A stretch of 64,000 nucleotides of DNA from Lobosporangium transversale. Its lineage: Eukaryota > Mortierellomycota > Mortierellomycetes > Mortierellales > Mortierellaceae. The stretch is taken from contig NW_019029059.1 in the NCBI RefSeq assembly GCF_002105155.1, positions 1-64,000 on the forward strand, given 5' to 3'. The position numbers and the translations under genes were made by a program. A model generated the notes under the pieces. The model did no database searches. It was not told the DNA's origin and saw only the letters and a list, made by a program, of their open reading frames with translations. The first letter of the stretch is position 1. Every line of letters begins with the position of its first letter. Below are positions 35,255-47,831 of this stretch, piece by piece.

Positions 35255-36626
35255 TAGCTTTTTTGGCAGCTTCCTTCTGCTCTCTCGTACGCCGAGCCTT
35301 TGGAGTGGCATCGACACGAATTTTGATTCAAGGAAGTTGCAGCGGCTCTGGAGCTGGATGATATATGTTGTAACAGTTCTCATTAGGCGAGGGTATATTG
35401 CCAAAGATGTAATTGAAGATTTTCCGCTGACATCCTTTGGTCGAAATTTAATTGGCGGGGCCATTTCTCTGGAAACTTGGTATCAATGGACAGTGGAGGT
35501 ACCAATAAAATACCCTAACTTTGAAGTTGCGGGTTGCGAGCTGCACGGTCAAGACGCTGTACAAGAGCCGAGATTATGGACGGATACTTGTACTGTACAA
35601 CACGAATGACATCACTAATGCCACACCCCATTCCAATAACTTCTGCAAATAGCGAAATGAGAATATCGCCACGCCTGAGCTATTACATAGTTTACTGCCT
35701 GTAACCTTCGGAAAAGTCGGCGTGATATTCAGCGACCTTGAACTTGCCCTCCGCTAGCTGGTACAAATACTTATACCAATATTTACTCTCGTCCTTGGTC
35801 CGAAAGTAGACGATAGCTTCTTGAGAACAAGGGGGAGGAAAGCAAGGTGCTTGGGTTTATGTTTATAGTTAAGATACCGGACTTCAAGTCTGATGTTGCG
35901 GCGGTCGTTACCGATGCTGATACTCTTGAGATCCAGTATGAATTGAATCAACCTTTTGAGCTCCTCTAGGGCCGTCGGCGGAAGGGTAGCTGAGACAGCG
36001 ATGAAAGCTATACCGCGAGGGACCTTTGAGCGTAACTCTGCAATACGGTCATAGCAAGTCCTGGAATATATGCCCCAATCGCAAACACAGCGAGCCTCGT
36101 CCGTGACAACTGCCTGTAGACGCTTTTGCCATTTTAGATTTGGCTAGAGTTTCGTCTGAATAAAGTTGTCAAGGATAATCTCTGGCGTTATGAAAGCAGC
36201 CCTATATTTCCCATCGCCCACGTCGTCGATTGTTTTCCGTGGTGGCTCCTCCATGGAGTAATGCTACGCTACTAATACTCGGCCTTTGGAGACTCTGCTG
36301 CTACTCTTGTATCAATGCTCTCAGAGAAGAGAGATGACGACAGTGATTCGATCTCCCCAAATTATGAGTGGGAAAGTCTAAACAAGGGTCTTACCCCAAC
36401 CACATCCAGCAATAAGAAGGCAGTCTTGGCCACTGCCAACACATTCAACAACATCCAGCTGCAAAGTTTTGGGATAGTCCTGAATATATCTGCATTGTTC
36501 AGTGGCTCCGATTCGACCAAGGATCTTATTTTCGACGGCTATTTCATTATTGCCGCTGAATAGCTCAGCCAATCCTTTAATGACATTTCTAGTCGGCACT
36601 TCCGATATTTCGAGCAGATTCCTCAG
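35255..36626 (-). pseudogene. RecQ-like DNA helicase pseudogene
   Basis: Helicase motifs appear in order on the minus strand. They are LLIAGCGWGKTLV (Walker A, about 36,400), FITPEIILDN, VVTDEARCVCDWG (motif II, DEAR in place of DEAH), AFIAVSATLPP (motif III), and YHADFSEGYRQ (motif IV region). GMGCGISDVIRVVQYKYPS and LVQRLDRAARNPQ follow (motifs V-VI, with D for the usual G in QRxGRAxR). A downstream RC.FLE segment resembles the post-helicase part of these proteins. In-frame stops (after IQTKL) and frame changes show decay; a probable intron follows the Walker A exon. RecQ-like repeats of this kind are often subtelomeric in fungi (telomere-linked helicases); that location is inference here. 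Confidence 0.8.
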
Positions 36627-36757
36627 CTATTCTGGTGTATTAGGGGTTAAGGATATGAAGAAGTATATAAAGAACAGCTATGAGGTTTATAGCCGCTTTG
36701 GTATTTGGCACTCGTATTGGTAATAGATAGAGTATACGAACAAGTGACGGTAATCCC

Positions 36758-36931
36758 TGTTACGAACCAAGGTTTGGGAGAGCGCCTCCGGCCGGAGCAA
36801 TTCCATTTTTATTCATAAGGTCAGAACATTGTGTGGCGATCGTGAAGGACCTTGATAAAAGGCTCCTGCCTGGTGACAATAATAAAAGCCACTTTCGATC
36901 TCCTTGAGTCGTTGTTTCAGAAAATACTTCG
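36758..36931 (+). mobile_element. Solo LTR, 174 bp, 5-bp target duplication ATCCC
   Basis: Same family and orientation as the LTR at 32,184-32,354: shared TGTTACG start, ttccatttttattcataagg, aaaggctcc.gcc, and cagaaaata near the end. ATCCC lies on both sides. The 3' terminus reads CG rather than CA, a likely point mutation. Confidence 0.87.
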
Positions 36932-36936
36932 ATCCC

Positions 36937-37514
36937 TATGAGTAACCAGCGAAGGAGTGTTACTAGGATTCATCGTAAGTTACTTGTAATGAGGCGGAGT
37001 ATAAAAAGTGAAGAGAGAAGTGATTAAGAGGACATACAACTGGAGGTTGTCAAGCAAATCTGTGTTTAATCAATTATCTGATGAAAAGTCATTTAGCCCT
37101 CATTACGAGAGGTTGGAGAGTACTAGTGTATGTTCATCAAGTATCAAGGAGAGCCGAACCACGACATTGTCCAGAGCAAACTTATAATGCTGGGTCTCTT
37201 GTTAGCGCCTAGTCACTACTGTAGTACCAGCTACATTGGGACCTGAACGCTATGCATCCATAGCTATTTTTAAGACCCCAACAAACAGTATTAAAAGGGG
37301 GGTTTATCTGATTCTCACTACTTTTCATCAATCCATATTGATTGGGTACACGACATGTCTACAAGCACTACCACTGCCATGAATGTATTCATCTATATCC
37401 GAGCAAGGCATTGGTGGAAGAAAGCGCGGCAAGCTGCTTAATAAAGTAAAAATTATTTGGCAAGGCAGCGACAAACGTATGCTGGGGGCCGCATTCAGCT
37501 CGCTTCATCACATC
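36937..37514. other. Gene-free stretch upstream of the F-box pseudogene
   Basis: No gene recognised. It probably includes the former promoter of the following pseudogene. Confidence 0.5.
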
Positions 37515-38560
37515 ATGAACAATCTCAAATTGAATCCCTTGGAGATTCCAGAAATCATTTCGCATGCTGGGGACCTCCTCTCTCGATGAGACATCACCAA
37601 ATACCTTCTCATTTCCAAGGCCTTCCATAATACATTTGTCGGATTCTTTTGGAAAGAAATCATCTTTAAACCTCAGTCAAGGCATCTCACAAAGAAAGCA
37701 CTGGAGAAATACAAGCAGTACATTGAGAAGCTCGAATTTGACCAGATATCCCCAAAAGGGTCGAGATCATTAATAGGCTGTGGTCGCCTCAAACATATCC
37801 ATATCCACTATACTGTGGGAATTAATCTAAACCCTTCCTCTCTTGCGCAGTTTTCCCAATCTCATCAAGGTCCATAGGACCACAATAGTTTTCATCCGAC
37901 TGTTACCGGTTACAAGATATAGCGAGCAGTATTAGAATGCACTCACCCTGAGACATTGGCCGTTAATCCTGCGATGACTACCAACGATGAAGTCGATGAA
38001 TTCTTTCAAGTTAGCAAGGAAATTAGAGTTTTAGAGATGTGCAGTGTATCGATCAGCTCCCTCATGACTTCTTGAGCGACGACACGGATAAATTCAGTTC
38101 CTCAAATGTGACCACACTACACTTTTCAGGAGTCAGGATACACAACCCTCCACATTCACATATACCATTCTATTGCCCTGAAATGTGGATTAGGAGATGC
38201 CCAGAATTAGGATCAATGAATACTATGATCTTTGATATTTGGGGGGATGATCCCGCTGATTTCTACTAGACAGCAACCCTTGATCATCCCTTCACACTGA
38301 CAAATCTATCGGATCTATGTCTTTATATGAGTAAAGGACGGCCGGTCTTGAGAATGATATCGACCAAGACACTGTGGGAGGCTTGCAGAAGCAGCGTATT
38401 GTCTTTAGACAGCTAGGCAACTTGACAAACCTGGAGATCCTCAGTTTGGCAGAGGAAGCACTTTGAGTCTAGGAATATTTGGACGCTAGACCTGAGGTTA
38501 AGAGCAGGTTTGGATAGTCAATCTGAAGAGGCTGCATACACTATGCTTCAGAGGTGGTAA
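37515..38560 (+). pseudogene. F-box/LRR pseudogene
   Basis: Starts NLKLNPLEIPEIISHAGDLL, then meets a stop at about 37,587 inside the F-box. The family pattern then continues in changed frames: DITKYLLISKAFHNTFVG, ALEKYKQYIEKLEF, SLIGCGRLKHI, FPNLIKVH-like, VTTLHFSGVRIHNPPHSH, and IVFRQLGNLTNLEILSL near 38,400-38,450. About a third of the usual length is lost in the second half. Confidence 0.8.
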
Positions 38561-39001
38561 GTATCAACAAATGAAAGTTGGTTTTATCACATGATAATGA
38601 AGACAGCCTAATGAGCATAACAGTCGGGTCCCTTTAAACTCGACAATGGATTGTTAGCGCGATCGCTGGTATGATAAACGATGTGTTGAGGCATTTTCTT
38701 ACTCTCACTATGCCTTATAAAAAAAAAAGAGGAAAAAGAAAAAGAGAGAAGACCTGCCGAAGGTCTAAAAGGTATGTAGCTATTGAATAGCGCATGCAAC
38801 GCTTGGAGGATGTCAGTGAAGTGACTGAAACATTATAAATTATCTTATTGGCTAGAGAAAGCGGCGGCAAAATGTCAAACAAAAAAAAAGAGATATAAAA
38901 ACAAGAGTCGGCCATGTCCATTCTCTCTCCGCTTCTCTCTTTCTCACTTGTCTGTCCATTCTCTTAGTCTCTACTCCCTTCTCGCCATCTCTCTTCGCAC
39001 A
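38561..39001. promoter_or_regulatory. Upstream flank of the next F-box gene with CT-rich leader
   Basis: The last about 90 bases before the start codon at 39,002 are strongly pyrimidine-rich (ctctctccgcttctctctttctc), as is common near fungal transcription starts. No gene lies in the rest. A promoter role is inferred. Confidence 0.4.
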
Positions 39002-40387
39002 ATGAACAGCTTCAAGTTGAATCCTTTAGAGATCCCCGAAATTATTTCGCTTGTCGGTGACTTCCTCCCTCGAAGTGACCTTCCCAATTGTCTTCGCATC
39101 TCCAAAACATTTTACAGTGCACTTGTCAACCTCGTTTGGAGTACGCTCAACATTTTAAAACCTATTGCCCTAGTGAAGATGCACTGGAGAAACACAAGGA
39201 GGCCATTGAGGAGCTTGTTGTTTCGAGCGACCTAGAGTGTTACGAGTCATTGCGAGGTTGCGACCGCCTTAAGCATATCTTCATCTACGGTACGTTATTG
39301 AGCCTATTATCAGGCCTTAAATCAGAACGTCCTCTCAATCTCATCAAGGACCATAGATCCACAATAATAAAGCTTACATTCAACTCCGTGGATTTACAAG
39401 GGATATGGGGGACAATACTGGAATGCATCCACCTTGAATACTTGACTCTATCTTTTTTAGATATAACCACTGATGAAGTCGATCCATTCTTTCAACTCTG
39501 TAAGAGGCTTCGGTACTTGGATATGCAATACACAACTCTCACTCGGCTTCCCCTCAACTTCTTGGACAACGACGAAGATACATTCATTTTTCCAAATCTG
39601 AGCATACTAAGCTTTGTACGTGTCAAAATACGTGAACCCCCCACATTCATATACACTAGCCCATTGTCTCGGAATGTGGACTGCGAGGTGTCCCGGCTTA
39701 AGATCATTGAAAGTTCTCAATAAAGATAATCCAATCGATGATTTCTACAGGACAGCTTTTCTCAATCATCCCTATAAGCCGAAAGCTATATCAGATCTAT
39801 GCCTTCCAGATGTGAGAATAGAGGACGAGGACATGGCGGCGATTCTCAGGCAGTTGACGCAACTAAGGCAACTAAAAGTCCCAGGGTATAATTTCGGTGT
39901 GCTCTCCTTGCGAGAATTACTGGCAGATGAGCAGGAGATTCTGGAGAATGGGCACGTACTACGAATAAAGAGGGTTCAGAGGCTCTGCGACATAATTGAG
40001 GTACTGAAACTCCGTCTTGGCGACATGAAAGCCGATGGAGGAGGTCAAGCAATCTTGGCTAACTGTCCACGCCTGAGGATACTGTGTGGAGTTAGGATCA
40101 AAGTGTCAGAAGTTGTCGGTGGATCAGAATGGGTTAGTACTGGACTGACCAAACTGCAGGTAGATTTTGGTGTAGGCGTTGATAAAGAGAGTGCAGAAGG
40201 CTTGGAGAAGCAACGGATTGTGTTTAAGCAACTAGGCAGGTTGACTCGTCTTCGGAAGCTTAATTTGACATATTCGCGGCATGGCAAGCCTCAGACATTT
40301 GACCTGAGGTTAAGAACAAATCTGGATGAACTAGCCAATCTGCGGAGCTTACGTTTTTTATCTCTCAATGGTGAGGCTCAATGGTGA
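39002..40387 (+). pseudogene. F-box/LRR gene with two frameshifts and a 13-bp duplication
   Basis: Begins NSFKLNPLEIPEIISLVGDF and RISKTFYSALVNLVW. A 1-nt shift near 39,145-39,155 is needed to continue as EYAQHFKTYCPSEDALEKHK, and another near 39,630-39,640 to continue as NPPHSYTLAHCLGMWTARCP. The rest, through LREL, EVVGGSEWV and LDELANLRSLRFLSL, is clean until the duplication ctcaatggtgagg x2 (40,364-40,389) creates the stop at 40,387. That removes about 50 residues found in the intact homologue. Otherwise very well preserved, so it is recent decay or sequencing error. Confidence 0.82.
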
Positions 40388-40389
40388 GG

Positions 40390-40893
40390 ATCGACAGACG
40401 CAATGGATTGTATACAATTCACTGCTCTATTGAATCGTGATCCCGCTATATCCAAGTGAAAGACTTATTCCGATGTAATGATGTTTAATATCGGATGATT
40501 GACTGAAGAATTGCCAGTCTGATTTATAAGACACGATTCTTGAACGTGTGTCTCTTGAAGGATAAGTAATGTACTGATTGGCAATAAATCAAGTTAGTCC
40601 TTATTACACAAACGAATGGTATATATTCATCCAGTCTGCAAAGGACATCAACTATTATATTTATTTACAAAGTTTGCTTTGTAAGAGGAGATAGTCGAAA
40701 ATCGAAATTTGTTTTAAAAAAAAAGGTCAATGGTTTTTTTCTTTTGATTTCTCCACTGGTTCCATTTACCACTGCTTTCTTCAAATACTTCACACAGACC
40801 TTTTTTTTTGTGGCGCAAAACCGAGGAATGATGATGATTATTATTTTTCTTTTTGTTAAAAGTTTTATTTACAAAAAAAATTAAAAAGCTCAT
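40390..40893. other. Gene-free stretch between accessory and core regions
   Basis: Includes a faint continuation of the F-box gene (TQWIVYN, about 40,400) and the 3' flank of the GATA gene. Nothing else recognised. Confidence 0.5.
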
Positions 40894-42306
40894 TTAAAAA
40901 AGGTCATCCAGACTAGAATCCTGAGCAGAACCTTCTGTGCTGGCAAGGATGCGGCTACGCAAAACACCACAGCGACTCTCAAGGATCGAAAGGAACCGGT
41001 TCATTTGATGAGCATTCATCTGGCCGATCATATCTGAGAACTTGTGCTCGTCCATGATGAGGTTACCAGAAAGCTTCTGTGTGGCAGCAGTACCACTGCT
41101 ATTGTTATTGTTGCTGTTGCCGTTGCTGTTGCTATTATCAACAGTGGGAGACGATTGCTCCTGAGAAACAGATAACTGCTCCTCTTCACTATCACTTGAA
41201 TGCACTACCGGTGATTGAATGGTGGGACGACCATTAAGCTCCTGAGCTCTACGACTCATCTCCTGAACCATGGATACTTCAATCGCCGCAGCCTCTCCTC
41301 CTTTCACTTGGGCCTCCACTTGAGCTTGAACCTGAGCATGGAACAATGCAAGTGCTTGCGCTTGTGCCTGTGCCTGATGGGCCAAGTTGCCACCCCAATC
41401 ACGACGACGACGTGTGATCTTGGATTTGCGCATCGTAACAGGACGCGCACGCTTGTGAAGCTTGGCATAGAGTCCGCAGGCATTGCAAATAGGCTCTCCA
41501 GCCTCGTTCTTGCGCCAGAGAGGGGTTTGGGTTTGAGAGCAATTGGCACACTCAATACCTTGCTTGGCCATCATCAATGGTGGATTCGTCTTTTGAGCCG
41601 TGGGGCGAAGCAGGGCATCTGTGTACATCTTGGTCAAGTCCGGGAGCGAGCGTGAAATATCGTTTGAGGTACGACACGAGTCTGAATCGCTATCAGAGGA
41701 CGCAGAGGACTCTGGACCTGAGGGGGAGGAACTACGAGTGGACGAACGACCATAAGGCAGGGCATGGGCCCGGGGATCAGCCAAGACAGTGGGTAGCTTA
41801 TGGCGCACGTTCAGAGGACGGTGGGCACCATATTGCTTGTAGTAAAGACCACAGGCATTACAAAGGGAATGTTGGCGGTCTGGAGTCCTTCGCCAGAGTG
41901 GAGTTTGAGTGACTCGACAGTTAAAGCAAATGAGCTGGCGCGAGGAAGAAGCCTTGGGATTCTGTGAAGCCTTGTTGGATGGTGATGAAGGTATCTGTGA
42001 TGCCTCTGGGCTAGGACTAGGACTTGGGGACCGTTCGGTGATAACAGATGATGCAGAAGGCGAAGATGGGGCATGAGTGGGTTCTGAAGTATCTGCGTGT
42101 TCCATGCTCTGATGACGAGAAGAATCTCGATCTAACAAGCTCTCTTCTTCTTCCTTCACCTGACGCATTTGAGCAAGATAGCGTGCAAGATTCTCTGCAT
42201 CTGACTTTTGAGCATTGTCCAATGACCTGCGCCTGACAGTAAGGCCGCTTTGCCCGTCTTGTTGATCCATGCATGCGACGTTATTCTGCTCCTTCTTTTG
42301 AAGTTG

Positions 42307-42338
<32 letters not shown>

Positions 42339-42843
42339 TATCCTCTTGATGAGGTTGTGCCAATGCAGAAAGGTTCCATCGGAGTTGTTCCTGTTGCATC
42401 CGAAGCTGATTAGTGTAGGCTTCATTCTGAGCAGCAAGATAGGCATGCAAGAGTGCAGCCTGACGGGCTGTTTCAGCAGCGGAAGGCTTCAATTGATTCG
42501 AATGAGAGTGGGAATTGATAGAAACATCAGGAAGCGTTGACAAGAAGGACATCGAATCCGATGTGTGAACAGGAGTCGATAGAGAATCAAAGTCATCAAA
42601 ACAATAAGCAGTGAGATCAGGGCTATGCTGTTGAGACTCGAAGGACTGAAGCGAGAGAACAGGCGAATGTGAATGGTCTGAGAAGGAAGTATAATCAAGC
42701 ACGTCACCGGCACCAGAGAGAAGCATCTCAGGATGATCAACCATCCAAGCGGGCGACTGTGAGCCGCCACTGACAGGCGACTGTGAGCCGCCACTGACAG
42801 GCGAGGCCGAGTCCAAGGTAGGAGAGGTGGCGTTGGCAAACAT
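40894..42843 (-). CDS. Two-finger GATA-type transcription factor
   Basis: Single-exon protein of 649 residues. Finger 1 (about 306-331) is C-X2-C-X18-C-X2-C with TQTPLWRR and LCNACGLYYKQYG. Finger 2 (about 432-456) is C-X2-C-X17-C-X2-C with TQTPLWRK and ICNACGLYAKLHKRARPV, followed by a basic tail (KSKITRRRRDW). GATA fingers bind (A/T)GATA(A/G), so this acts in the nucleus. Other features are a tandem SPVSGGSQ at the N-terminus, polyglutamine near 170-178, Ser/Pro-rich linkers, an Ala/Gln stretch after finger 2, and an Asn/Ser tract near 571-583. The linker lacks the Cys-rich region of iron-responsive GATA repressors (SRE/Fep1 type), so that role is unlikely. Target pathway unknown. Confidence 0.93.
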
Positions 42844-43840
42844 TATTGGGCAAAACTTTAAAAAAAATTTCTTTTTTTTTTGGCGGGTGGGTCCAGAACC
42901 TTCCGGGATAAGGTGACAAAAAAAACGAAATTCGGAAGAGCTTGATAAGACACGGGAAAAATTGGGTCAATTGGAATGATTTATAGAACAACAGATGGGC
43001 TTTGTTGCTAGGGATGATGAGCGCTGTAAGCGTAGTAGATTGTGGAGAATGTGATGGATAGTGCAAAATTGGAGAGAAAAACACAAAAAAAAAAAAAAAA
43101 AAAGAAAAAGAACAAAAAGATAGTAGTATTGTTTAACGTCGTCTAGATGGGACGGTAGATCAGTCGACTTCGCGGCCAACATGGCCGCTGGTGGTGAGGT
43201 AAAAGTAAGCCATTGTAAATAATAAAATAAAAAAAAAAAAAAAAAAAAAAGAGAAGCGAGAAAAGGATATCAACTAGAGTGCCTGTCTGTTAGGGTCTAG
43301 TGGATGATTAATAGAAAAATAATATAAAAAAAAAAAAAAAAAAGAAATGTGAGAGAGAAAAGAGAATAAGAAAGGCTACCGAAGGAGGCAGCAAGAAACT
43401 TTTTTTGTTTTTGTCTGATGAATATGAATAGTGATTGTCACAGAGAAAGGATACTCGTTGTCCGTGCTGTAGGATGTGCAGACGGACAATGAGATCGATC
43501 AAAGAGGAAAGTCCTTTTGACGGGATGGGGCGGGGGGAGTGTGTCAGAGTGAAGCTGAAGAAAGAAAAGAAAGAAAAGAAACAAAAGAAGAGTCAGCACG
43601 ATTATTAGAGGGAACCGAACCAAACTAAACAAACTCAGACACGTTCATGATTGACATCCCATCCCACTCACATGCGGTGAGCAAAAGATAACATTCACGT
43701 ACAGCATACGTACAATAACATGGTTATGGAACATGGAATAACGGCCTAAATGCCTTTTTTTTTTTACCTGTCATGTCATATTCTTATCACTCCCACGATT
43801 GGCATAGACACATATTCTCCCCCCACGTGTGTGTCTTATC

Positions 43841-43876
<36 letters not shown>

Positions 43877-43910
43877 CTTTGGCTTTTTAGCATTTATAGG
43901 ATATTTGCAT
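42844..43910. promoter_or_regulatory. Intergenic region upstream of the GATA gene
   Basis: Contains poly-A runs at about 43,083, 43,230 and 43,325 and a poly-T run at about 43,845-43,874. It carries the promoter of the GATA gene and the 3' end of the next gene; no coding sequence seen. Specific sites cannot be assigned. Confidence 0.5.
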
Positions 43911-46061
43911 CTAGAGGTCTATAGTTGGAGTAAGTCGGATAGGGATCTCTGTTCTTACTGGCAGCTTGGCTTCTGCAAGGGATCGAGGTGAATGGTACCA
44001 AACACTGATATCACCAGGGAGATAGCCCTTTTGAATAACTGCTCGGTATCCAACTTGATTAGCAGTAATCGTTGTCAACCGTCCATAGTAGCCTGTCGCG
44101 AAGATCCGTGTATGAAGTTGTGTCATATTTAACTCTCTTCGGTTAACACCTGTAGGGGTATTCGAGTTTGTCTGATCTTGTTCTTGTTCTTGTTCTTGTT
44201 CTTGCTCCAACTCGGCTCCCGCTACTGCTTCTGCTTCTTCTCCTAACTCTGACTCTGATACCAGTTCTTGTTGATTTTGATCAGGGCCAAGAATGTCTTC
44301 AATCACTTCAATCCGAGGGGGACCAGTAGCAAAGACCCCATATTGTTGTGCCCAATCCGATCCACGAACCCATCGTTCTCTGATAGTCTCTTTGTTTTCT
44401 ATAGTTTCATCCGCTTCAAAGGAACTCCTTTTTTTCAAAGGATCATGAAACATGACCTTTCCACGCCATTTCTCCTCAGGTCCACCAATGACATTTAAAA
44501 TCGATTTGAATCGTGTTACAGCTGCCCTTGACATCACAAGGCGGTCTCGACCTTCAAAAATTTTGGCCAAAAGCGGTAATAACGGTTGATCATGTTCCTG
44601 TTGTGCCTGAAGGACCAATGGTGGCGAAGTAAATAATTTCGGATTCGGTCGGATCGTATGACATAAAAAACTACTCAGGGCCATCAGTGTGGTGATATCG
44701 AGATGCAATGTCTTTGTAAAAAGCACCATATCATCCACAGAACTTGGGATAGAGAAGGGTGCAAAGCTCGGATCGAGAGGAGTTCCCGATAGGAATTGAC
44801 TAGCCTCTTCAGGAGTGGACCTGGAGGGTTCGATCGGACCAAAAATAGTCTGGACTGGGAATATCCTGTATGTGCCTTCAGAAACGGATTGCGCGACCCT
44901 GCCTACGCGGACGGATCTATGGATCATGGCTTCAAGAGCTGGACTTTCATCTGGTTGTACCCCTGCAAATCGAAGGGTTAGACTCGGGATATGATTATAA
45001 TGGAGTCGGTTCTGATCCGCAGCAAGGACGAGGCTCCTGGTCAATAATGTCATATCTGGGTGTGTATCCTTGCTGACATGAATAGGCTTTCTAGTGCTTG
45101 CACGAGCCCATACTAGGCCACGATTGCTTTTGTCATCTCCTTCAAAGTCATTCTTACCCTCTCCACCTGTTTCCTCTTTCTCTTTCTCTTTCTCTTTCTC
45201 TTTCTCTTCCTCTTCTTTTTCATCATCATCATCATCATCTTCTTCTTCTTCTTCTTCTTCATCACTCTCATCTTCCATGCCAGCAAACTCGTGTGCGAGG
45301 CTCCAAACGCTTCCAGCATTGATCCGTAACCAACTCTTGCCATGATCTGTTACGACATCAACTTTAACCTGGAACACTTGTTCATTTACAAAAGCTGTTG
45401 ACAATGGCTGAGAGGTTATAAGGGGCAAGATAGAGGTCCCTCTTTCTTTTCCTCTTGCTCTTCCTCCTTTGCTCTCTCCACCCGGATTGTCATTGCCATT
45501 GTCATTGTCATTTTCATTGTCATTGCCGTATTTAGCTCCTGTTTTCTTTGATGATGCTCCTTGACTCTGATTGACCGGAAGAGGTTTGAACTTTTCAGAT
45601 GGTTCGATGACCGTAAAGGGATCGAGTTTATAGGTGAAGACTTTCCGGACAGCAACAGGGTTTTTACTTTGAATAAGCGCCCATACAAGAGACTTTAGAT
45701 AAGGCACGTTTGAGGATGTCAACTGGACACTTTTGATTTCTTCCGCAGGCGTTGCAGCCACCTGACATTTTGCGACATTTTAAATTGAAATAAAAAAAAA
45801 AAATACAGGCTATGAATGAATATGATTGAATTATCTTTTTCTTATTTCACGACGTGATCCATTTGGTAAAAAAAAAAAAAAAAGTTTATATACATGTATA
45901 TATACCTTCCTCAAGAACTTTTGCTCCGACAAGAGTGCCGAAGTCATCTTTTGGATGCCATCTACTTCGAGGGATGCATTAGCTGTCTTCCATGCTTCAA
46001 GACTAGCAATGATGTCATTGCATTCCTGTAAAAGTGATTGCGCGCGTTCAAGTAGCTCCAT
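43911..46061 (-). CDS. DUF1308-type protein (C7orf25-like)
   Basis: Two exons: 46,061-45,906 (MELLERAQSLLQECNDIIAS, ending EQKFLRK) and 45,761-43,911 (starting VAATPAEEIKSVQL). The 144-nt intron 45,905-45,762 is GT-AG, phase 0. The product is 668 residues. VDVVTDHGKSWLRIN and TKTLHLDITTLMALSSFLCH, followed by the P.LPLL and IGGPEEKWR segments, fit the DUF1308 family, whose biochemical role is not established. Lineage-specific inserts are an acidic/KE tract at about residues 213-250 and a QE repeat at about 569-581. The upstream ATG lies directly after a poly-A run. Assignment is by recognition of the conserved core and the helical N-terminus. Confidence 0.72.
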
Positions 46062-46072
46062 GCTTCCATGAA

Positions 46073-46110
<38 letters not shown>

Positions 46111-46651
46111 TGAGAGAGAAGAAGCGTTAAGAAAATAAGAGGAAAAAAAAAAAAGTATAAGATTGAAGGAGTCGAACCATTTGGCCAATCAAATATTGTC
46201 ATACTGACAGAAGAGATTTTTTTTTTTCGCGTTTTACGTGACAAAGCAAATTCAACAATATTCCAATATTCTCAATGGTCCTGATAGTGATGGTCCCTAT
46301 GATCTGAGGTGCCACTCTTCTATTTTATTTTAATATAAATATAAATATAAATATAAATAAGCACTATCTTTTAAAGCACTAGTCCTTTTCTTTTTTTAAA
46401 TATCTGTGAATTAATGTTTCCATTAAAGAAATTCTTCTTTTCGTGGATTTTTTTTTTTTTTTTTTTTTTTTAGCGAGCCATTCAGAAATAGTAATAATAA
46501 TAATGTTAATAACAATAATGTTAATGAGAATAATGATAATAATAATAATAATAATATTGGTAAATAATAATAATAATAATAATAATAATATTGGTAAATA
46601 ATAATAATAATTATAATAATAGAACGGAGAGGATGTGTGGTCAAAAAAGTG

Positions 46652-46683
<32 letters not shown>
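46062..46683. other. Intergenic region with AAT/TAA microsatellites
   Basis: Holds a poly-A run (46,077-46,107), taaata repeats near 46,335, poly-T near 46,448-46,470 and 46,652-46,678, and (AAT)n arrays at about 46,490-46,620. No gene seen; it separates the DUF1308 gene start from the methyltransferase stop. Confidence 0.7.
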
Positions 46684-46685
<2 letters not shown>

Positions 46686-47442
46686 ACAGTGGCTTCCTGC
46701 CATAAGCAACATAGACAATTTGACTAGATCGGTACTGAGCAGTCTCCTGATGCATCGCATTCACAACCTCCTGAACCTGTCCCTCACTGATCCTAGCAGC
46801 CTTGGCCAGATGAGGTTTCACCGTGTCGAGGACCTGGAACATGTTTTGTTTCCACAACTGGCCTACTTTATCACCCCACTCTCCTACGGGGATCGTGTAT
46901 TCCTTCACATGCACCTCTGTGAACCCAGCAGCTGCGAGCAATCGATCCAGCGACCGCACAATCGATGGGTCCACTCCTCTAGCGGCCATCGAGACCCTCA
47001 GATGTTCGAAGACCAAGTTTGTCTGAGGTCCTGCATTCTGAACTGCCACATCTGTCTCCACGCATTCATAATATCCACCGGGCTTCAGAATTCGGTAGGC
47101 TTCATTCATTGCCTTTTGCCAATGCTCAAAAGTGAAGCCACAGGTCAGGTTCCGTTGAAAGACCACGTCAAAGACATTGTCGGGTTGCGAAACGCCCTGG
47201 AGGATATCTTCGTTGTAGAAATTACAGTTGCGGGGATAAATCGCTGTAGGGTAGATGGGTGAGATATCAACGCCCACAAAGTTGATAGTCGACATTTCCG
47301 TAGCCATATCCTATGATATATAATCAAAAATAAACAAGCAAGCAAGCAAGCAAGCAAATAAATAAATAAATAAGATTGATTCATTAGCATATGACATGGC
47401 ACTGACAAACAAGGCCCTGTCTGACAAAGGAAAGAAAGAAAG

Positions 47443-47473
<31 letters not shown>

Positions 47474-47795
47474 TATGATGATAAGAAGGAGTAACGGTTG
47501 TGATTTGTGATTGTGGCTACGAGATGTGTGTGAAAATACAGAAGCGAAATCGGAAATGTGAAATGTGGGGAGAAAAGTCAAAAGAATGAAGCAGCTGTTT
47601 ACCGCCCGGACCCAAGCAAAGATGCAACCTTTGTCATCCTAAAATAAACGCCCCTGCTTTTCTGCTTTTTTGATTTCCTAATTTCCTAATTTCCTAATTT
47701 CCTAATTTCCTAATTTCCTAATTTCCTTTTTTTTCTCTCCATTTCTTTAAAGGATAATCGCGATGGGGGGGTTCTTTATAGCACAATAACACATG

Positions 47796-47831
<36 letters not shown>

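Noticed and set aside
41215-42540. Long frames on the plus strand opposite the GATA gene
   Set aside because: Antisense shadows of a clear GATA coding sequence with Leu runs from the CAG repeat.
45094-45345. Ser/Phe-rich and Met/Lys-rich frames
   Set aside because: Shadows of the acidic/KE tract of the DUF1308-type protein.
46150-46210. tRNA B-box-like ggttcgactcc on the minus strand
   Set aside because: No matching A box, no T-stem pairing and no acceptor stem.
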